From positions 1 to 33,714 of IMG/VR virus record IMGVR_UViG_3300032397_000044: a stretch of 33,714 bases of DNA. One strand, given 5' to 3'. Source of the stretch: a virus. Numbering within the stretch: the first letter of the stretch is position 1; each line of letters begins with the position of its first letter. The translations under genes and the position numbers were made by a program. Positions 6,381 through 13,248 of the stretch are shown here, one piece after another. The notes under the pieces are model-generated. The model was not told the origin of the DNA. It saw only the letters and a program-made list of their open reading frames with translations, and made no database searches.

Positions 6381-7450
6381 GCTTTCTCCACCTTGAGGAC
6401 GGGCTCGCCGTAGGTCACAACGCCGTCCATGGTTTCCGAGAACTCCTGTTTCGCGGCCTTCAGCGTAACGCCGTCCTTTTCCTTCCGGCTGCGGGCGTAT
6501 AGGTCTTCCAGGTCAGCGACGGATACCGACACGCAACGCAGGAAGGCGTCGCGGCTTACGTGCGCCTGCATGCGCTCGAAGGCCAGGTTCGCGTCCTCGA
6601 CCTTGCGCTTGCCCTTCGTGGTACGCAGCATGTACCCGGCGACCGCGCCTCCCTTCACAAGGTGGTCGCGTATCGCCTCCTCGATTGCCGCGGCCTGCTG
6701 CTTGACGGTGCGCGCCCGGTCGAGCAGCGCGCCGAGCACGTCGGGGCGGTCCAGCGGCAGCGTCGCCGCCGGCACGATCTCCAGGCGCTCGCGCGCCGCC
6801 GGGCAGACCGCGCGCCCCGGGCAGTAGCGGCACTGCTCGTCGCCGGGGAGCAGCGTCCAGGCCTCGGCGCCGGCCCGCTGGACGGCGGCCCGGATGCGCA
6901 GGTGCGCGCGGTCCAGCTCGCCAGCGTCGAACGCCCGCCACTCCAGGGAGCGGCTGACGCGCGGCTGGAACACGGCCAACTTGACGTTCTCGACGTCGTA
7001 GCGCTGGGCCGCCATGACGGCGTAGGCCATGAGCTGCCAGTTGCTCTCGGGCGCCGCCACCGGGCTCCGGCCGAACTTCCAGTCGAGCAACCGCAGCGGC
7101 TCGCGCAGCGGCTCGCCGTCCTTCCGCAGGATCACGTCGGCGGTGCCGGCGGTCATCACCTCGAAGTCGTCCAGGAGACGCAGCGGCACCTCCGTCTCCA
7201 CCTGGTAGCCGGCCGCCACGCTGGCCGCGACGTGCCCGGCGCAGGCCGCGACCAGCTCGCACTGCTCGGCGGTGTGGTCGGGCGAGAGCGGCCGTCCGTG
7301 GATGGCCTCCACAACCTGGGCGTGAAGCATGGCGCCCTCGGAGGCCTCCGGCGAGGCCTCGTCCGGCTGCCCGGCCGCCACCCGCCACGAGGACGGGCAG
7401 AGCGCCAGGCGGTGGAGCCGGCTGGGGCTGAAGACGTGGTGGGTGCTCAC
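6377..7450 (-). CDS. DUF2800 Cas4/RecB-like PD-(D/E)XK nuclease
   Basis: 357 residues from a GTG at 7450 overlapping the upstream stop (GTGA). The start HHVFSPSRLHRLALCPSSWR is typical of DUF2800. The nuclease core shows GTADVIL (D105), DWK (D123-K125) and a following Q139 in NWQLMAYA, matching PD-(D/E)XK motifs II, III and the QXXXY-like helix. Four Cys residues (C18, then C207, C210, C216) are placed as in the Fe-S cluster of Cas4 and AddB. This is very likely a 5'-3' exonuclease working with the adjacent RecT-like annealing protein in a phage recombination pair analogous to lambda exo/beta. The C-terminal region (about 260-357) is helical and of unknown function. Confidence 0.82.
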   Translation of the reverse strand: MSTHHVFSPSRLHRLALCPSSWRVAAGQPDEASPEASEGAMLHAQVVEAIHGRPLSPDHTAEQCELVAACAGHVAASVAAGYQVETEVPLRLLDDFEVMTAGTADVILRKDGEPLREPLRLLDWKFGRSPVAAPESNWQLMAYAVMAAQRYDVENVKLAVFQPRVSRSLEWRAFDAGELDRAHLRIRAAVQRAGAEAWTLLPGDEQCRYCPGRAVCPAARERLEIVPAATLPLDRPDVLGALLDRARTVKQQAAAIEEAIRDHLVKGGAVAGYMLRTTKGKRKVEDANLAFERMQAHVSRDAFLRCVSVSVADLEDLYARSRKEKDGVTLKAAKQEFSETMDGVVTYGEPVLKVEKA

Positions 7451-8460
7451 TTCTGCACCTCCGCCTTGGCCTTGTACAGCCGCGCGGCGTTGCGGAAGCG
7501 GTCCTGCGCGCCCATGATCGCCGCGGCGCGCTTCGGGCTGTCGGCGACGGCCCAGGGCGGGTCGTCGTTCATCACGTACCCGATGCTGACCAGGTAGCGC
7601 TGCAGCCAGGCGCTGCCGACCTCGGCCTCGATCTCCTTCAGGAACGCCAGGACGGCCTCGCGGTCGACTTCGGGGGCAGGGGCGCCCATCGGGACGGGGG
7701 CAGGCGCCTCGGGCGCCGCTTCGGCCGCCTGCGGCGCGCGGAACAGGCTCTGCGTCGGGCCGACCGTCGTCGCCGTGCCCTGGACCGGCGTGGCCTCGGC
7801 AACGTCGCCGTCGACCACGCTGACGCCCTTCAGCGTGCGGATGAGCCACGCCAGGGCCTTCCGCCTTGCCTTGCCCTGGTAGGCCTCGGTGCTGGTGATC
7901 GCGGCGCCGTCGCGCGACAGCGCGCCCTTGACGCGGTAGGTCAGCTCGCGCGTCTGCTGCTCGCCGCCGTTGGCCTTCCAGGACACCGTCACCGGGACCG
8001 TCGCCCAGGCGGCGCGCTCCTCGACCGTCTCGTCCGGCAGCCCCGGCGTCGCCTCGTAGGTCAGCCCCGGGACCTGGCCGAGCAGGTGCTCGCAGCCCTC
8101 CTGCGTCACGTAGGTGTTGCCGGCGATGACGTTGAACTGGTTGCCGACCGGGTAGAGCCCGGTGAGCAGCGCCTCGATCATGCAGCGCTTCACGATCTGC
8201 GCCGGGTAGCCGCCCTGCTTGTCCTGGTCCGTGCGGAAGCCCAGGCGCGAGCCCTGGAGCTTCATCACCGGCGCCATGACCTCGGGCGTCAGCAGCGCGT
8301 CGATCTGCCCGAGCGCCGCGGCCATGGCCATCGCGCGCCGCATCCGCTGCCCGACGCCGACCACGGCCAGCCCCTGCTCAACCGCCAGGTCGAGCCGATC
8401 CACCACCGCCTCGTCCACTGCCAGCGCCAGCGGCGCCGCGCTCCCGTTGTTCTCTGCCAC
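7447..8460 (-). CDS. RecT-like single-strand annealing protein (probable)
   Basis: 337 residues from a GTG at 8460, one base after the preceding stop. The core at about 60-190 (MKLQGSRLGFRTD...PAQIVKRCMIEALLTGLYPVGNQFNVIAGNTYVTQEGCEHLL) resembles phage annealing proteins in which a helical lead is followed by a beta region around YPVGNQFN and YVT.EG. The body is followed by a Pro/Ala-rich linker (about 235-270) and a small helical C-terminal domain. Immediate coupling to a Cas4-like exonuclease (GTGA) is the main support for the assignment: such pairs mediate phage recombination. Primary sequence similarity to classical RecT is limited, so a structure-based comparison would be decisive. Confidence 0.7.
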   Translation of the reverse strand: MAENNGSAAPLALAVDEAVVDRLDLAVEQGLAVVGVGQRMRRAMAMAAALGQIDALLTPEVMAPVMKLQGSRLGFRTDQDKQGGYPAQIVKRCMIEALLTGLYPVGNQFNVIAGNTYVTQEGCEHLLGQVPGLTYEATPGLPDETVEERAAWATVPVTVSWKANGGEQQTRELTYRVKGALSRDGAAITSTEAYQGKARRKALAWLIRTLKGVSVVDGDVAEATPVQGTATTVGPTQSLFRAPQAAEAAPEAPAPVPMGAPAPEVDREAVLAFLKEIEAEVGSAWLQRYLVSIGYVMNDDPPWAVADSPKRAAAIMGAQDRFRNAARLYKAKAEVQK

Positions 8461-8461
8461 G

Positions 8462-8812
8462 TCAGTTCTCCCGCTTGTTTGCGCGCGGGCTCCACCCGCG
8501 CGACGTCTTCGGCTGCCGCTCCCACACGTACAGCCCCATCTCGAACAGCCGCAGGACGATCTCCGCCTGCAGGCACATCGCGAACGCCGCCGGCCGCGGC
8601 TTGGCCAGCATCCCGCCGGACGGCGCCCACACTGACCGGCGCTGCTTGCGCAGCTCGCCAAGGTGCCGGAGGTCCCTCACGGCCTCGCCGTGCCCTCCCG
8701 CTCCGGGATCTCGGCCGCCAACAACCGCACGAAGGAGCTGCGCCCTCAGCTCCGGGTTGGCGCCGATGCTCCTGACGTTCTCCTCGAACATCTCGCGGAC
8801 GCGCTTCTTCAT
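8462..8812 (-). CDS. Hypothetical helical protein
   Basis: 116 residues, ATG overlapping the upstream stop (ATGA at 8809-8812). The N-terminal half is basic and helical (MKKRVREMFEENVRSIGANPELRAQLLRAVVGG). A Trp/Pro segment follows (SVWAPSGGMLAKPRPAAFAMCLQAEIVLRLFEMGLYVWERQP in outline), which could be an amphipathic or partly buried helix. The C-terminus is basic. No domain is recognised. It lies directly upstream of the RecT-like gene, one base apart, so it is co-translated with the recombination genes. Confidence 0.65.
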   Translation of the reverse strand: MKKRVREMFEENVRSIGANPELRAQLLRAVVGGRDPGAGGHGEAVRDLRHLGELRKQRRSVWAPSGGMLAKPRPAAFAMCLQAEIVLRLFEMGLYVWERQPKTSRGWSPRANKREN

Positions 8813-9072
8813 CTCGCCCTCTCCCACTGCACAGCGGCGCGCAGCACCCCCGCGGTGTCGCGCGCTGCGAGGGCCTGCGCCCTCTCTTGGGCCAGGCGCT
8901 CCAGGCGCCGGGCCTGCGTGTCGTTGATGCGCCGCGCGACCTGGTAGGCCTCCTCGTGGTCCACCAGGAGCAGCGGCCGGCTGCGGTCGCGCACGAGCAC
9001 CGGTCGCCCGTCGGTCCCCCGGACCGCCCAGGCCGACGCGTGCTCGACGTACTCGCAGCGCGCCCGGCTCAT
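8809..9072 (-). CDS. Hypothetical protein
   Basis: 87 residues with ATGA coupling at both ends. The N-terminal half appears beta-rich with a short motif GTDGRPVLVRDRSRPLLLVD; the C-terminal half is a long charged helix (DTQARRLERLAQERAQALAARDTAG), probably a coiled coil. The function is unknown. It belongs to the block of small early genes between the regulator and the recombination genes. Confidence 0.6.
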   Translation of the reverse strand: MSRARCEYVEHASAWAVRGTDGRPVLVRDRSRPLLLVDHEEAYQVARRINDTQARRLERLAQERAQALAARDTAGVLRAAVQWERAR

Positions 9073-9215
9073 GCGGCCACCATGGACAGGGCGGCCAGGA
9101 TGAGCGCCATCCCGATCCCCGTGCCCAGCAGCAGCCAGGGCATCGCCTCCAGCGCCCTGACGTACCAGGGCTCCGGCTCCGGCGACAACCTGCGGATGTA
9201 GCTCACGCCGCTCAT
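9069..9215 (-). CDS. 48-residue membrane protein
   Basis: Starts at ATG 9215, overlapping the upstream stop (ATGA), and its own stop overlaps the next start. A polar N-terminus (MSGVSYIRRLSPEPEPWYVR) is followed by one hydrophobic segment, about residues 29-48 (MPWLLLGTGIGMALILAALS), running to the C-terminus. The topology is probably C-terminal in or across the inner membrane. No family was recognised; small membrane proteins near phage early promoters can act in superinfection exclusion, which is only a possibility here. Confidence 0.6.
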   Translation of the reverse strand: MSGVSYIRRLSPEPEPWYVRALEAMPWLLLGTGIGMALILAALSMVAA

Positions 9216-9478
9216 GCGACCTCCTGTTCTGGATGCTCGCGCATCCACTTCTCGACGAACTCTCGCGCCATGGCCCGTAGGTCCGCCTGGGTCAGCGGCA
9301 GCCGGATGCGCCGCACGCGCCGGCCCCTGGCGTCCGTGATCCGGCCGTCCGGGTGGACGGTGTAGGAAGCCCCCGCTCCGGCGCTCCTGGAAGCGCTCCC
9401 GGGCTCGCGCGCCGGGTCGGCAGCCGTAGCCGCCGTGCCAGTCGCCGGACGGGACGCCGTCGCGGGGGAATGCCTCAT
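9212..9478 (-). CDS. Hypothetical protein with disordered N-terminus
   Basis: 88 residues, ATGA-coupled on both sides. The first 45 residues are low in complexity (Ala, Thr, Ser, Pro, Gly) and likely disordered. The rest contains a short beta hairpin (SYTVHPDGRITDARGRRVRR) followed by a helix with LTQADLRAMAREFVEKWMREH. No catalytic or binding motif is visible. The call rests on its tight placement in the overlapping gene chain. Confidence 0.6.
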   Translation of the reverse strand: MRHSPATASRPATGTAATAADPAREPGSASRSAGAGASYTVHPDGRITDARGRRVRRIRLPLTQADLRAMAREFVEKWMREHPEQEVA

Positions 9479-9621
9479 GCCAGTGCCCTCTCCTTCCACT
9501 CGACGCACCAGGTGCTGCGCGTGGCGTCCATCTGCGACCGCTTGACCGCGACGACCTCACCCGCCTCGATAGGCAGGACCTTGGCCGCGCAGGCCCGGAC
9601 GTAAACGATCAGCGTGTTCAT
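9475..9621 (-). CDS. 48-residue hypothetical protein
   Basis: Begins at ATG 9621 overlapping the regulator's stop (ATGA), with its stop overlapping the next start. The sequence is mainly beta-prone (MNTLIVYVRACAAKVLPIE, then EVVAVKRSQ) and ends with a Trp-rich stretch (RSTWCVEWKERALA). No domain is recognised. Existence is supported mainly by the stop-start overlaps at both ends. Confidence 0.55.
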   Translation of the reverse strand: MNTLIVYVRACAAKVLPIEAGEVVAVKRSQMDATRSTWCVEWKERALA

Positions 9622-9839
9622 CGCTCCCCCTTCCCCCCGTCGCCGGGGACGGGGGCCTTGCCTATACGCAAGCCTTTGGGCAGAAAGAAGGCCTCGCCGC
9701 GTAGCCAAGCGGCAAGGACCGCACCGGCGAGTGCCCCTACCGTCATCCCGTGAGCCTTCGCGTACTCACGGAACTGGCGGTACACGCCGGCGTTGATCTT
9801 CACGCTCCCGCTCGATAGAGCTTTCTTGTCCATGCCCAT
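9618..9839 (-). CDS. Ribbon-helix-helix-like small regulator
   Basis: 73 residues; two in-frame ATGs (9839 and 9833) are possible. The pattern SVKINAGVYRQFREYAKAHGMTVGALAGAVLAAWLRG fits the ribbon-helix-helix fold: a short basic strand, then two helices. Proteins of this class bind operators as dimers. It is the first gene of the leftward early operon and faces the divergent repressor-like gene, the usual place for a Cro- or Arc-type regulator. The tail (residues 50-73) is Pro/Gly-rich. The fold assignment is by pattern, not by a sequence match I can name. Confidence 0.6.
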   Translation of the reverse strand: MGMDKKALSSGSVKINAGVYRQFREYAKAHGMTVGALAGAVLAAWLRGEAFFLPKGLRIGKAPVPGDGGKGER

Positions 9840-9872
9840 ACCATGCCCCCGCTCGTTCCTCGCCGCAAGGCA

Positions 9873-9901
9873 AGAATAAAGATTTTTCCAAGATTTTCCA
9901 A
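9873..9901 (-). promoter_or_regulatory. Candidate sigma70-type promoter for the early operon
   Basis: On the minus strand, TTGGAA (9901-9896) and TATTCT (9878-9873) are separated by exactly 17 bases, in the most AT-rich stretch of the window (8 G/C of 30 at 9871-9900). It points at the ribbon-helix-helix gene, about 35 bases upstream of its start. Confidence 0.55.
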
Positions 9902-9902
9902 G
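9879..9902. repeat. Tandem AAGATTTTCC repeat, candidate operator
   Basis: AAGATTTTTCC (9879-9889) is followed at once by AAGATTTTCC (9890-9899) and a further AAG. The repeats fill the spacer and overlap the -35 of the leftward promoter, so a protein bound here would be expected to control early transcription. Confidence 0.5.
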
Positions 9903-9912
9903 CTGGGGCTTG

Positions 9913-9944
9913 TGCGTTGACGCAAGTTGCTCATAGTCTATGGG
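9913..9944 (+). promoter_or_regulatory. Candidate promoter for the repressor-recombinase cassette, with dyad
   Basis: TTGACG (9917-9922) and TATGGG (9939-9944) with a 16-base spacer point rightward to the repressor-like gene. A dyad TGCGT-TG-ACGCA (9913-9924) overlaps the -35 and could be an operator for autoregulation. The two divergent -35 boxes are about 15 bases apart. Confidence 0.45.
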
Positions 9945-9979
9945 ATAAGGAGCCGTCGAGGGACGGCGGGAGGTGGCCG

Positions 9980-10405
9980 GTGAGGATCACACCAGAGGTC
10001 AGAGAAGCTATTCGCCTTGCGGCACAACGCGCGGAGTCGAACGCCGCCCTTGGCGCGCTGGCCGGCCTGCATGGGGCCACGATAGGCCAGTACCTCAGCG
10101 GCAAGATCACCACCATCAAGGACGACGCATGGGAGCGCCTGCTGCCTCTGCTGGGGCCGTACCTGGCCCTGCTCCAGGAGCTGGACAACCCGCTTCACCC
10201 GCGCATCATCCAGTGCCGCTTCGTGCATGACGAACGCAAAGGCCTCTTCGCCATCGGCCATGAGCGCGACGAGACCACCAAGGAAGCCCGCCTCTACATC
10301 TGGCCGGACAAGTTGGAGCGGGTCGTCGTCCTCCTCACCGTCGGCCTCAAGGACGAGCAACAGCGGGACATTCGCTGGTGTCATAGCTTCATGGGAAAAG
10401 CGTAG
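9980..10405 (+). CDS. Repressor-like DNA-binding protein
   Basis: 141 residues from a GTG at 9980, chosen because GGGAGGTG lies just upstream; a longer TTG start at 9917 would overlap the promoter and is not preferred. Residues about 5-60 form a set of helices (RITPEVREAIRLAAQR...ALGALAGLHGATIGQYLSGK) consistent with an XRE/lambda-repressor-like helix-turn-helix with GATIGQYLSG as the recognition region. The C-terminal half is beta-rich (RIIQCRFVHDERKGLFAIGHE, then ERVVVLLTVGL), possibly a dimerisation or sensing domain. It lies opposite the early operon across the divergent promoter region, which suggests it maintains lysogeny by repressing leftward transcription. No RecA-cleavage Ser/Lys signature was identified. 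Confidence 0.62.
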   Translation: MRITPEVREAIRLAAQRAESNAALGALAGLHGATIGQYLSGKITTIKDDAWERLLPLLGPYLALLQELDNPLHPRIIQCRFVHDERKGLFAIGHERDETTKEARLYIWPDKLERVVVLLTVGLKDEQQRDIRWCHSFMGKA

Positions 10406-10473
10406 GGATTATTTGCATCCCGCATAACCTCGGCCATGCTACGCGCCGTATTCCGCAACCAGGGAGGCCGTCC

Positions 10474-11043
10474 ATGAAGCTCGAACCTCGCCGCTTCCGC
10501 TCTGTCACCGAGATGGTTGATGCCGTGGTCACCGACAAGGCCGCCGCCACCAGGATCAAAACCGCGATCGACGACCGGCGCCTGTGCCGGCTCCTCTTGG
10601 TGCTGCGCTGCCGGGCCGACCTTTCCCAGGAAGAACTGGCCGAGCGCATGGGCTGCAGTCAGTCGCAGATTTCCCGCATGGAGAACGGGAAGGACGCGGC
10701 GGTCAGCGTCGCCGACCTCTTGGCCTACGCCAAGGCGCTCAAGCTCGACGTGCACCTCGACTTCGCGCCCCATCGCACCGCGGTCCAACGCATGGCGTTC
10801 TACGTCCACTGCCTCAAGGAAGAGATCGAACGCATCGGCAACCTGGTGCGGGGGGACGTGGAGGCGGAGAAGGACAGCGTGCGGTTCTTCGGCGACCAAG
10901 CGCGGGGCCTGGCAGACATTCTGAGCCAGACCGTGTCTCGGTACTCCAGCATGCAGCCGCAGTTGGCAGAAGACCAGTCTTCGGGAGAACTGGAAGTGTC
11001 CAGCGCCATGGCGGAACCCGTATCCACCCCATGCGCTACCTGA
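10474..11043 (+). CDS. XRE-family helix-turn-helix regulator
   Basis: 189 residues with an AGGGAGG ribosome binding site upstream of the ATG. Residues about 38-95 are a clear XRE domain: LLLVLRCRADLSQEELAERMGCSQSQISRMENGKDAAVSVADLLAYAKAL in outline, with SQSQISRMENG as the recognition helix. The first 37 residues are helical and the C-terminal 90 are helical and charged. The domain with a longer N-terminal extension also resembles HigA-type antitoxins, but no toxin gene is adjacent. The recombinase starts 13 bases before its stop, so they are translated together; it may regulate the recombinase or the switch. Confidence 0.8.
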   Translation: MKLEPRRFRSVTEMVDAVVTDKAAATRIKTAIDDRRLCRLLLVLRCRADLSQEELAERMGCSQSQISRMENGKDAAVSVADLLAYAKALKLDVHLDFAPHRTAVQRMAFYVHCLKEEIERIGNLVRGDVEAEKDSVRFFGDQARGLADILSQTVSRYSSMQPQLAEDQSSGELEVSSAMAEPVSTPCAT

Positions 11044-11915
11044 TCTACGCCCGCGTCAGCCCCAAGGGCTCCACCTGGGCCGGCACCGAGACGACCATCC
11101 CCGACCAGGTCGCCGAGTGCCGCGGCTACCTGCTCGCACGCGACCCCAAGGCCGAGTGCTCCGAGGTCACTGACGAGTTCTGCAGCGGCGGCGACGCCCG
11201 GCGCCCCGGCTACCGCCGCATCCTGGACGAGTTGCAGGCCGGCGATCCGCCCTGGGACGTCCTGGTGGTGCGCCACCTCGACCGCCTGTCGCGCTCCCTC
11301 GCCGACGCCGTTGAACTGCTTCAACTGCTCGCGCGCGAGTCCCGCGGCCTCATCTCCACCACCCAGGCCCTCGACCTGGCCACGCCGACCGGCCGCGCCA
11401 TGCTCGGCATGCTCCTGGTGTTCGCGGAGTGGGAGCGCTCCATGTGCTCTGAGCGCACCCGCTCCAAGATGGTGGCCATCGCAGCCGCCGGCGGCTGGCC
11501 GCCCGGGCACCCGCCCTACGGCTACAGGCGGGCCGCCAAGGGCGACAACGTCCTCATCCCGGACCAGGACAAGGCCCCGCGCGTGCGCGCCCTCTACGAG
11601 GCCTATCGCCATCGGCACCGCCCCGATAGTCCACAGAGCGGTTACGCCCATCGCGCCCCCGATCAGCGCCGTGGCCCCGTCCGCCAGCCCGGCCCTACCC
11701 GCGAGGCCGGCGACGATCACGGCCGCGACGCCGACCACCACCGCACACGTGCGCACCACCCACGAGACAACGCCGCCGACCGTGCGGATCACGCCCGCGC
11801 TCCGCTCCAGGGCCTCGCGACTGTACTGCGTCCCCATGATGCCCTCCGGGTTGCTGGCGCTACCATAACGCCGCACCGGGGAAGGAAAAGGGCCGCCCTG
11901 GCGGGGGCGAAATAG
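11031..11915 (+). CDS. Serine recombinase, C-terminally truncated
   Basis: 294 codons. The catalytic domain of a large serine recombinase is intact: YARVSPKG with nucleophile S10, the VVRHLDRLSRSL active-site Arg region (about 79-90), GRAMLGMLLVFAEWERSMCSERTRSKM (121-147), and the start of the PF07508-type recombinase domain (GWPPGHPPYGY, then RVRALYEAY at 184-192). From about residue 193 (near 11605) the sequence no longer looks like this family. The remaining 100 codons are the antisense of a minus-strand membrane-protein gene. Family members usually have about 250-350 further residues that bind att DNA, so this protein should be unable to integrate normally unless completed elsewhere. It overlaps the upstream regulator by 13 bases. 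Confidence 0.8.
   Translation: MRYLIYARVSPKGSTWAGTETTIPDQVAECRGYLLARDPKAECSEVTDEFCSGGDARRPGYRRILDELQAGDPPWDVLVVRHLDRLSRSLADAVELLQLLARESRGLISTTQALDLATPTGRAMLGMLLVFAEWERSMCSERTRSKMVAIAAAGGWPPGHPPYGYRRAAKGDNVLIPDQDKAPRVRALYEAYRHRHRPDSPQSGYAHRAPDQRRGPVRQPGPTREAGDDHGRDADHHRTRAHHPRDNAADRADHARAPLQGLATVLRPHDALRVAGATITPHRGRKRAALAGAK
11601..11837 (-). CDS. Membrane protein (holin-like), 3' end lost at recombinase junction
   Basis: The ATG at 11837 has GGAGGG about four bases upstream. The first 30 residues are polar and basic, then come two hydrophobic segments: VVVGVAAVIVAGLAGRAGL and ALIGGAMGVTALWTIGAVPMAIG (about residues 33-52 and 57-79), a two-helix hairpin typical of small holins or membrane accessory proteins. 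After about 11605 the frame continues open through the antisense of the recombinase without a natural stop, so the original C-terminus appears to be missing. It is the last gene of the late operon, where holins often lie. The end coordinate is the estimated junction, not a stop codon. Confidence 0.5.
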
Positions 11916-11961
11916 GCGCCGCGGGAGGACGGCGCCGGTAAGGGAGGCCCGCCAGGGCGGC
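11892..11961. repeat. 14-bp inverted repeat with nested GGCGCC hairpin
   Basis: The arms 11892-11905 and 11948-11961 are perfect complements over 14 bases around a 42-base loop. Inside the loop a second pair, GGCGCC at 11915-11920 and 11931-11936, can form its own stem. The structure occupies most of the gap between the small DNA-binding gene and the truncated membrane-protein gene. It lacks a U-run, so a simple rho-independent terminator is not the obvious reading; a processing, regulatory or recombination structure is possible. Confidence 0.75.
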
Positions 11962-11966
11962 GAAGG

Positions 11967-12233
11967 TCAGGGCTTGCGCGGCGGACACGGGAGCCTGGGG
12001 ACGGAACTCCCTAGTCGGTGAGCCCGCATGCCGACGCTGTCCGCGGTGCGGCCGAGGTGCCCCCCGAGGGCGGCCACAGGCACCCTCCCGTAATAGGCAC
12101 GCACCACAGCGTCCTCCTCCGGCGTCCACGGTCTGTACTGTGGCGTGCGTACCAGCAACTCCAGCTCTGGCACGACTAGATCCGGCACGTCTCGGCCCGC
12201 GCACTGCGTAGTTGCACGCATTCTGCCGCCCAT
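11967..12233 (-). CDS. Small Myb/SANT-like DNA-binding protein
   Basis: 88 residues. The ATG at 12233 is preferred because GGGAGGG lies seven bases upstream, although this makes it overlap the metallophosphoesterase gene by 58 bases; a GTG at 12173 would avoid the overlap but has no ribosome site. Residues about 35-75 show RPWTPEEDAVVRAYYGRVPVAALGGHLGRTADSVGMRAHRLG, the Trp-Thr-Pro-Glu-Glu-Asp start and three-helix spacing of a Myb/SANT or GcrA-like domain. It could regulate late genes or act on the phage DNA; its target is unknown. Confidence 0.68.
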   Translation of the reverse strand: MGGRMRATTQCAGRDVPDLVVPELELLVRTPQYRPWTPEEDAVVRAYYGRVPVAALGGHLGRTADSVGMRAHRLGSSVPRLPCPPRKP

Positions 12234-12976
12234 CGAATGACCCTCCCGTTACTGACCTCAAACCAGCACAACCCCCAGTGGCACGCCCGGCGGACCCGCC
12301 GCCGGCCGTACCGCGTACTCGCCTGCAACGCCGGCACCGTCAGCGCCAGCGCCGCCCCCGCCGCCCCGCAGTAGACGTGGTAATGGACGTGCGCCCTCAA
12401 TACCACCTGGACGCGCGGTGCGACCCCGTCCGCCGCCCCGATCAGGTCCCAGAGCGCCTCGCGAGCGACGGCCGTAAACCGGCCATGCGGCACCGAACTG
12501 CCGCCTACCTCATGGGCGCAGTCGAAGGTGACGCCCTCGACCTCCGGGTACAGCCGGTCGGCGATGCGCCGGCACCCGAGCCCGGCGGCCACCGCGTCCT
12601 CGAACTCCTCGAGCTGCCCGGTGTGGTACGGCGTCCCGCGAACGATGGCGTAACCCCGCCGCGGCCGCCACGGCGCCAGGCACTCCACCGCCATCTGCGC
12701 CTGCTCGGCCCGGTCGGTGGTCAGCAGCTCCGTCCCGCCGCTGACCTCGCCGCGCCCATCGATCAGGTCACCGAGCGCCAGCACCACGTCAGGCCGCGGC
12801 AGTGACCGGCGCAGCTCCTCGTACCGGCTCCACGCCTCGAGCTGCTTTCCGAACGCACTCCCGGGCCGCTGCTCCCGCTCCCGCCATGAAGGCGGGGTCA
12901 GCCCCTCCCGGTGCCCGCAGTGCAGGTCCCCCAGCGCCACGACGAACGCCGACCGCGCCCTGCCCCGGGTACTCAA
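12176..12976 (-). CDS. Calcineurin-like metallophosphoesterase
   Basis: 266 residues from a TTG at 12976, selected because GGGAGGA lies four bases upstream and the TTG overlaps the previous stop as TTGA. Metal-binding motifs are GDLHCGH (D17, H19), GDLIDG (D70, D73) and RAHVHYHVY (HxH) near the C-terminus. The usual GNH motif is replaced by RGTPYHTG, a change also found in other phage members. The family hydrolyses phosphodiesters or phosphomonoesters using two metal ions. The substrate is unknown. The gene sits in the tail-distal part of the late operon rather than among replication genes, so a virion, lysis or host-takeover role is as likely as DNA processing. Confidence 0.82.
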   Translation of the reverse strand: MSTRGRARSAFVVALGDLHCGHREGLTPPSWREREQRPGSAFGKQLEAWSRYEELRRSLPRPDVVLALGDLIDGRGEVSGGTELLTTDRAEQAQMAVECLAPWRPRRGYAIVRGTPYHTGQLEEFEDAVAAGLGCRRIADRLYPEVEGVTFDCAHEVGGSSVPHGRFTAVAREALWDLIGAADGVAPRVQVVLRAHVHYHVYCGAAGAALALTVPALQASTRYGRRRVRRACHWGLCWFEVSNGRVIRWAAECVQLRSARAETCRI

Positions 12977-13248
12977 TGGGTCCTCCCGCCGCTGAATAAC
13001 GCGAACAACGCCGTAGCCAGCGCCGCCAGTCCCGAAGTCGCCGCCGTCCGCACCGCCCACCGTCGGCGCTGCTCGGCCTGCTCGAGGCGGTCCAGCCGGA
13101 TCGCGTGCGATTCCGGCCCCAGGTCCAGGCACGGGAGCGACCGCATCTGCGCCAGCGCCGCGTCTATCTGCCGGCCTTGCGCCTCGACGGCTGCGGACAA
13201 CTTGGTCAACTCGCGAATGACCTGGTCGTGGAACTCCGCGTCAGGCAT
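12973..13248 (-). CDS. Coiled-coil protein with C-terminal membrane anchor (XhlA-like)
   Basis: 91 residues starting at ATG 13248, overlapping the end of the DUF1353 gene by eight bases. The N-terminal 60 residues form a coiled coil (HDQVIRELTKLSAAVEAQGRQIDAALAQMRSL, then RLDRLEQAEQRRRWAVR). One hydrophobic helix near the end (TAATSGLAALATALFALFSG) would anchor it in the membrane. The same order, soluble coiled coil then single membrane helix, is found in XhlA-type haemolysin/holin-associated proteins encoded beside lysis genes. Position at the end of the tail module fits a lysis role, but no sequence identity is claimed. Confidence 0.65.
   Translation of the reverse strand: MPDAEFHDQVIRELTKLSAAVEAQGRQIDAALAQMRSLPCLDLGPESHAIRLDRLEQAEQRRRWAVRTAATSGLAALATALFALFSGGRTH

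Noticed and set aside
10474-11043. Toxin-antitoxin pair (HigA-like)
   Set aside because: The XRE protein has an antitoxin-like look, but no small toxin gene lies on either side.
11855-11873. Possible weak dyad motif before the truncated membrane gene
   Set aside because: Only about 8 of 13 fixed positions match, no better than chance matches inside genes.
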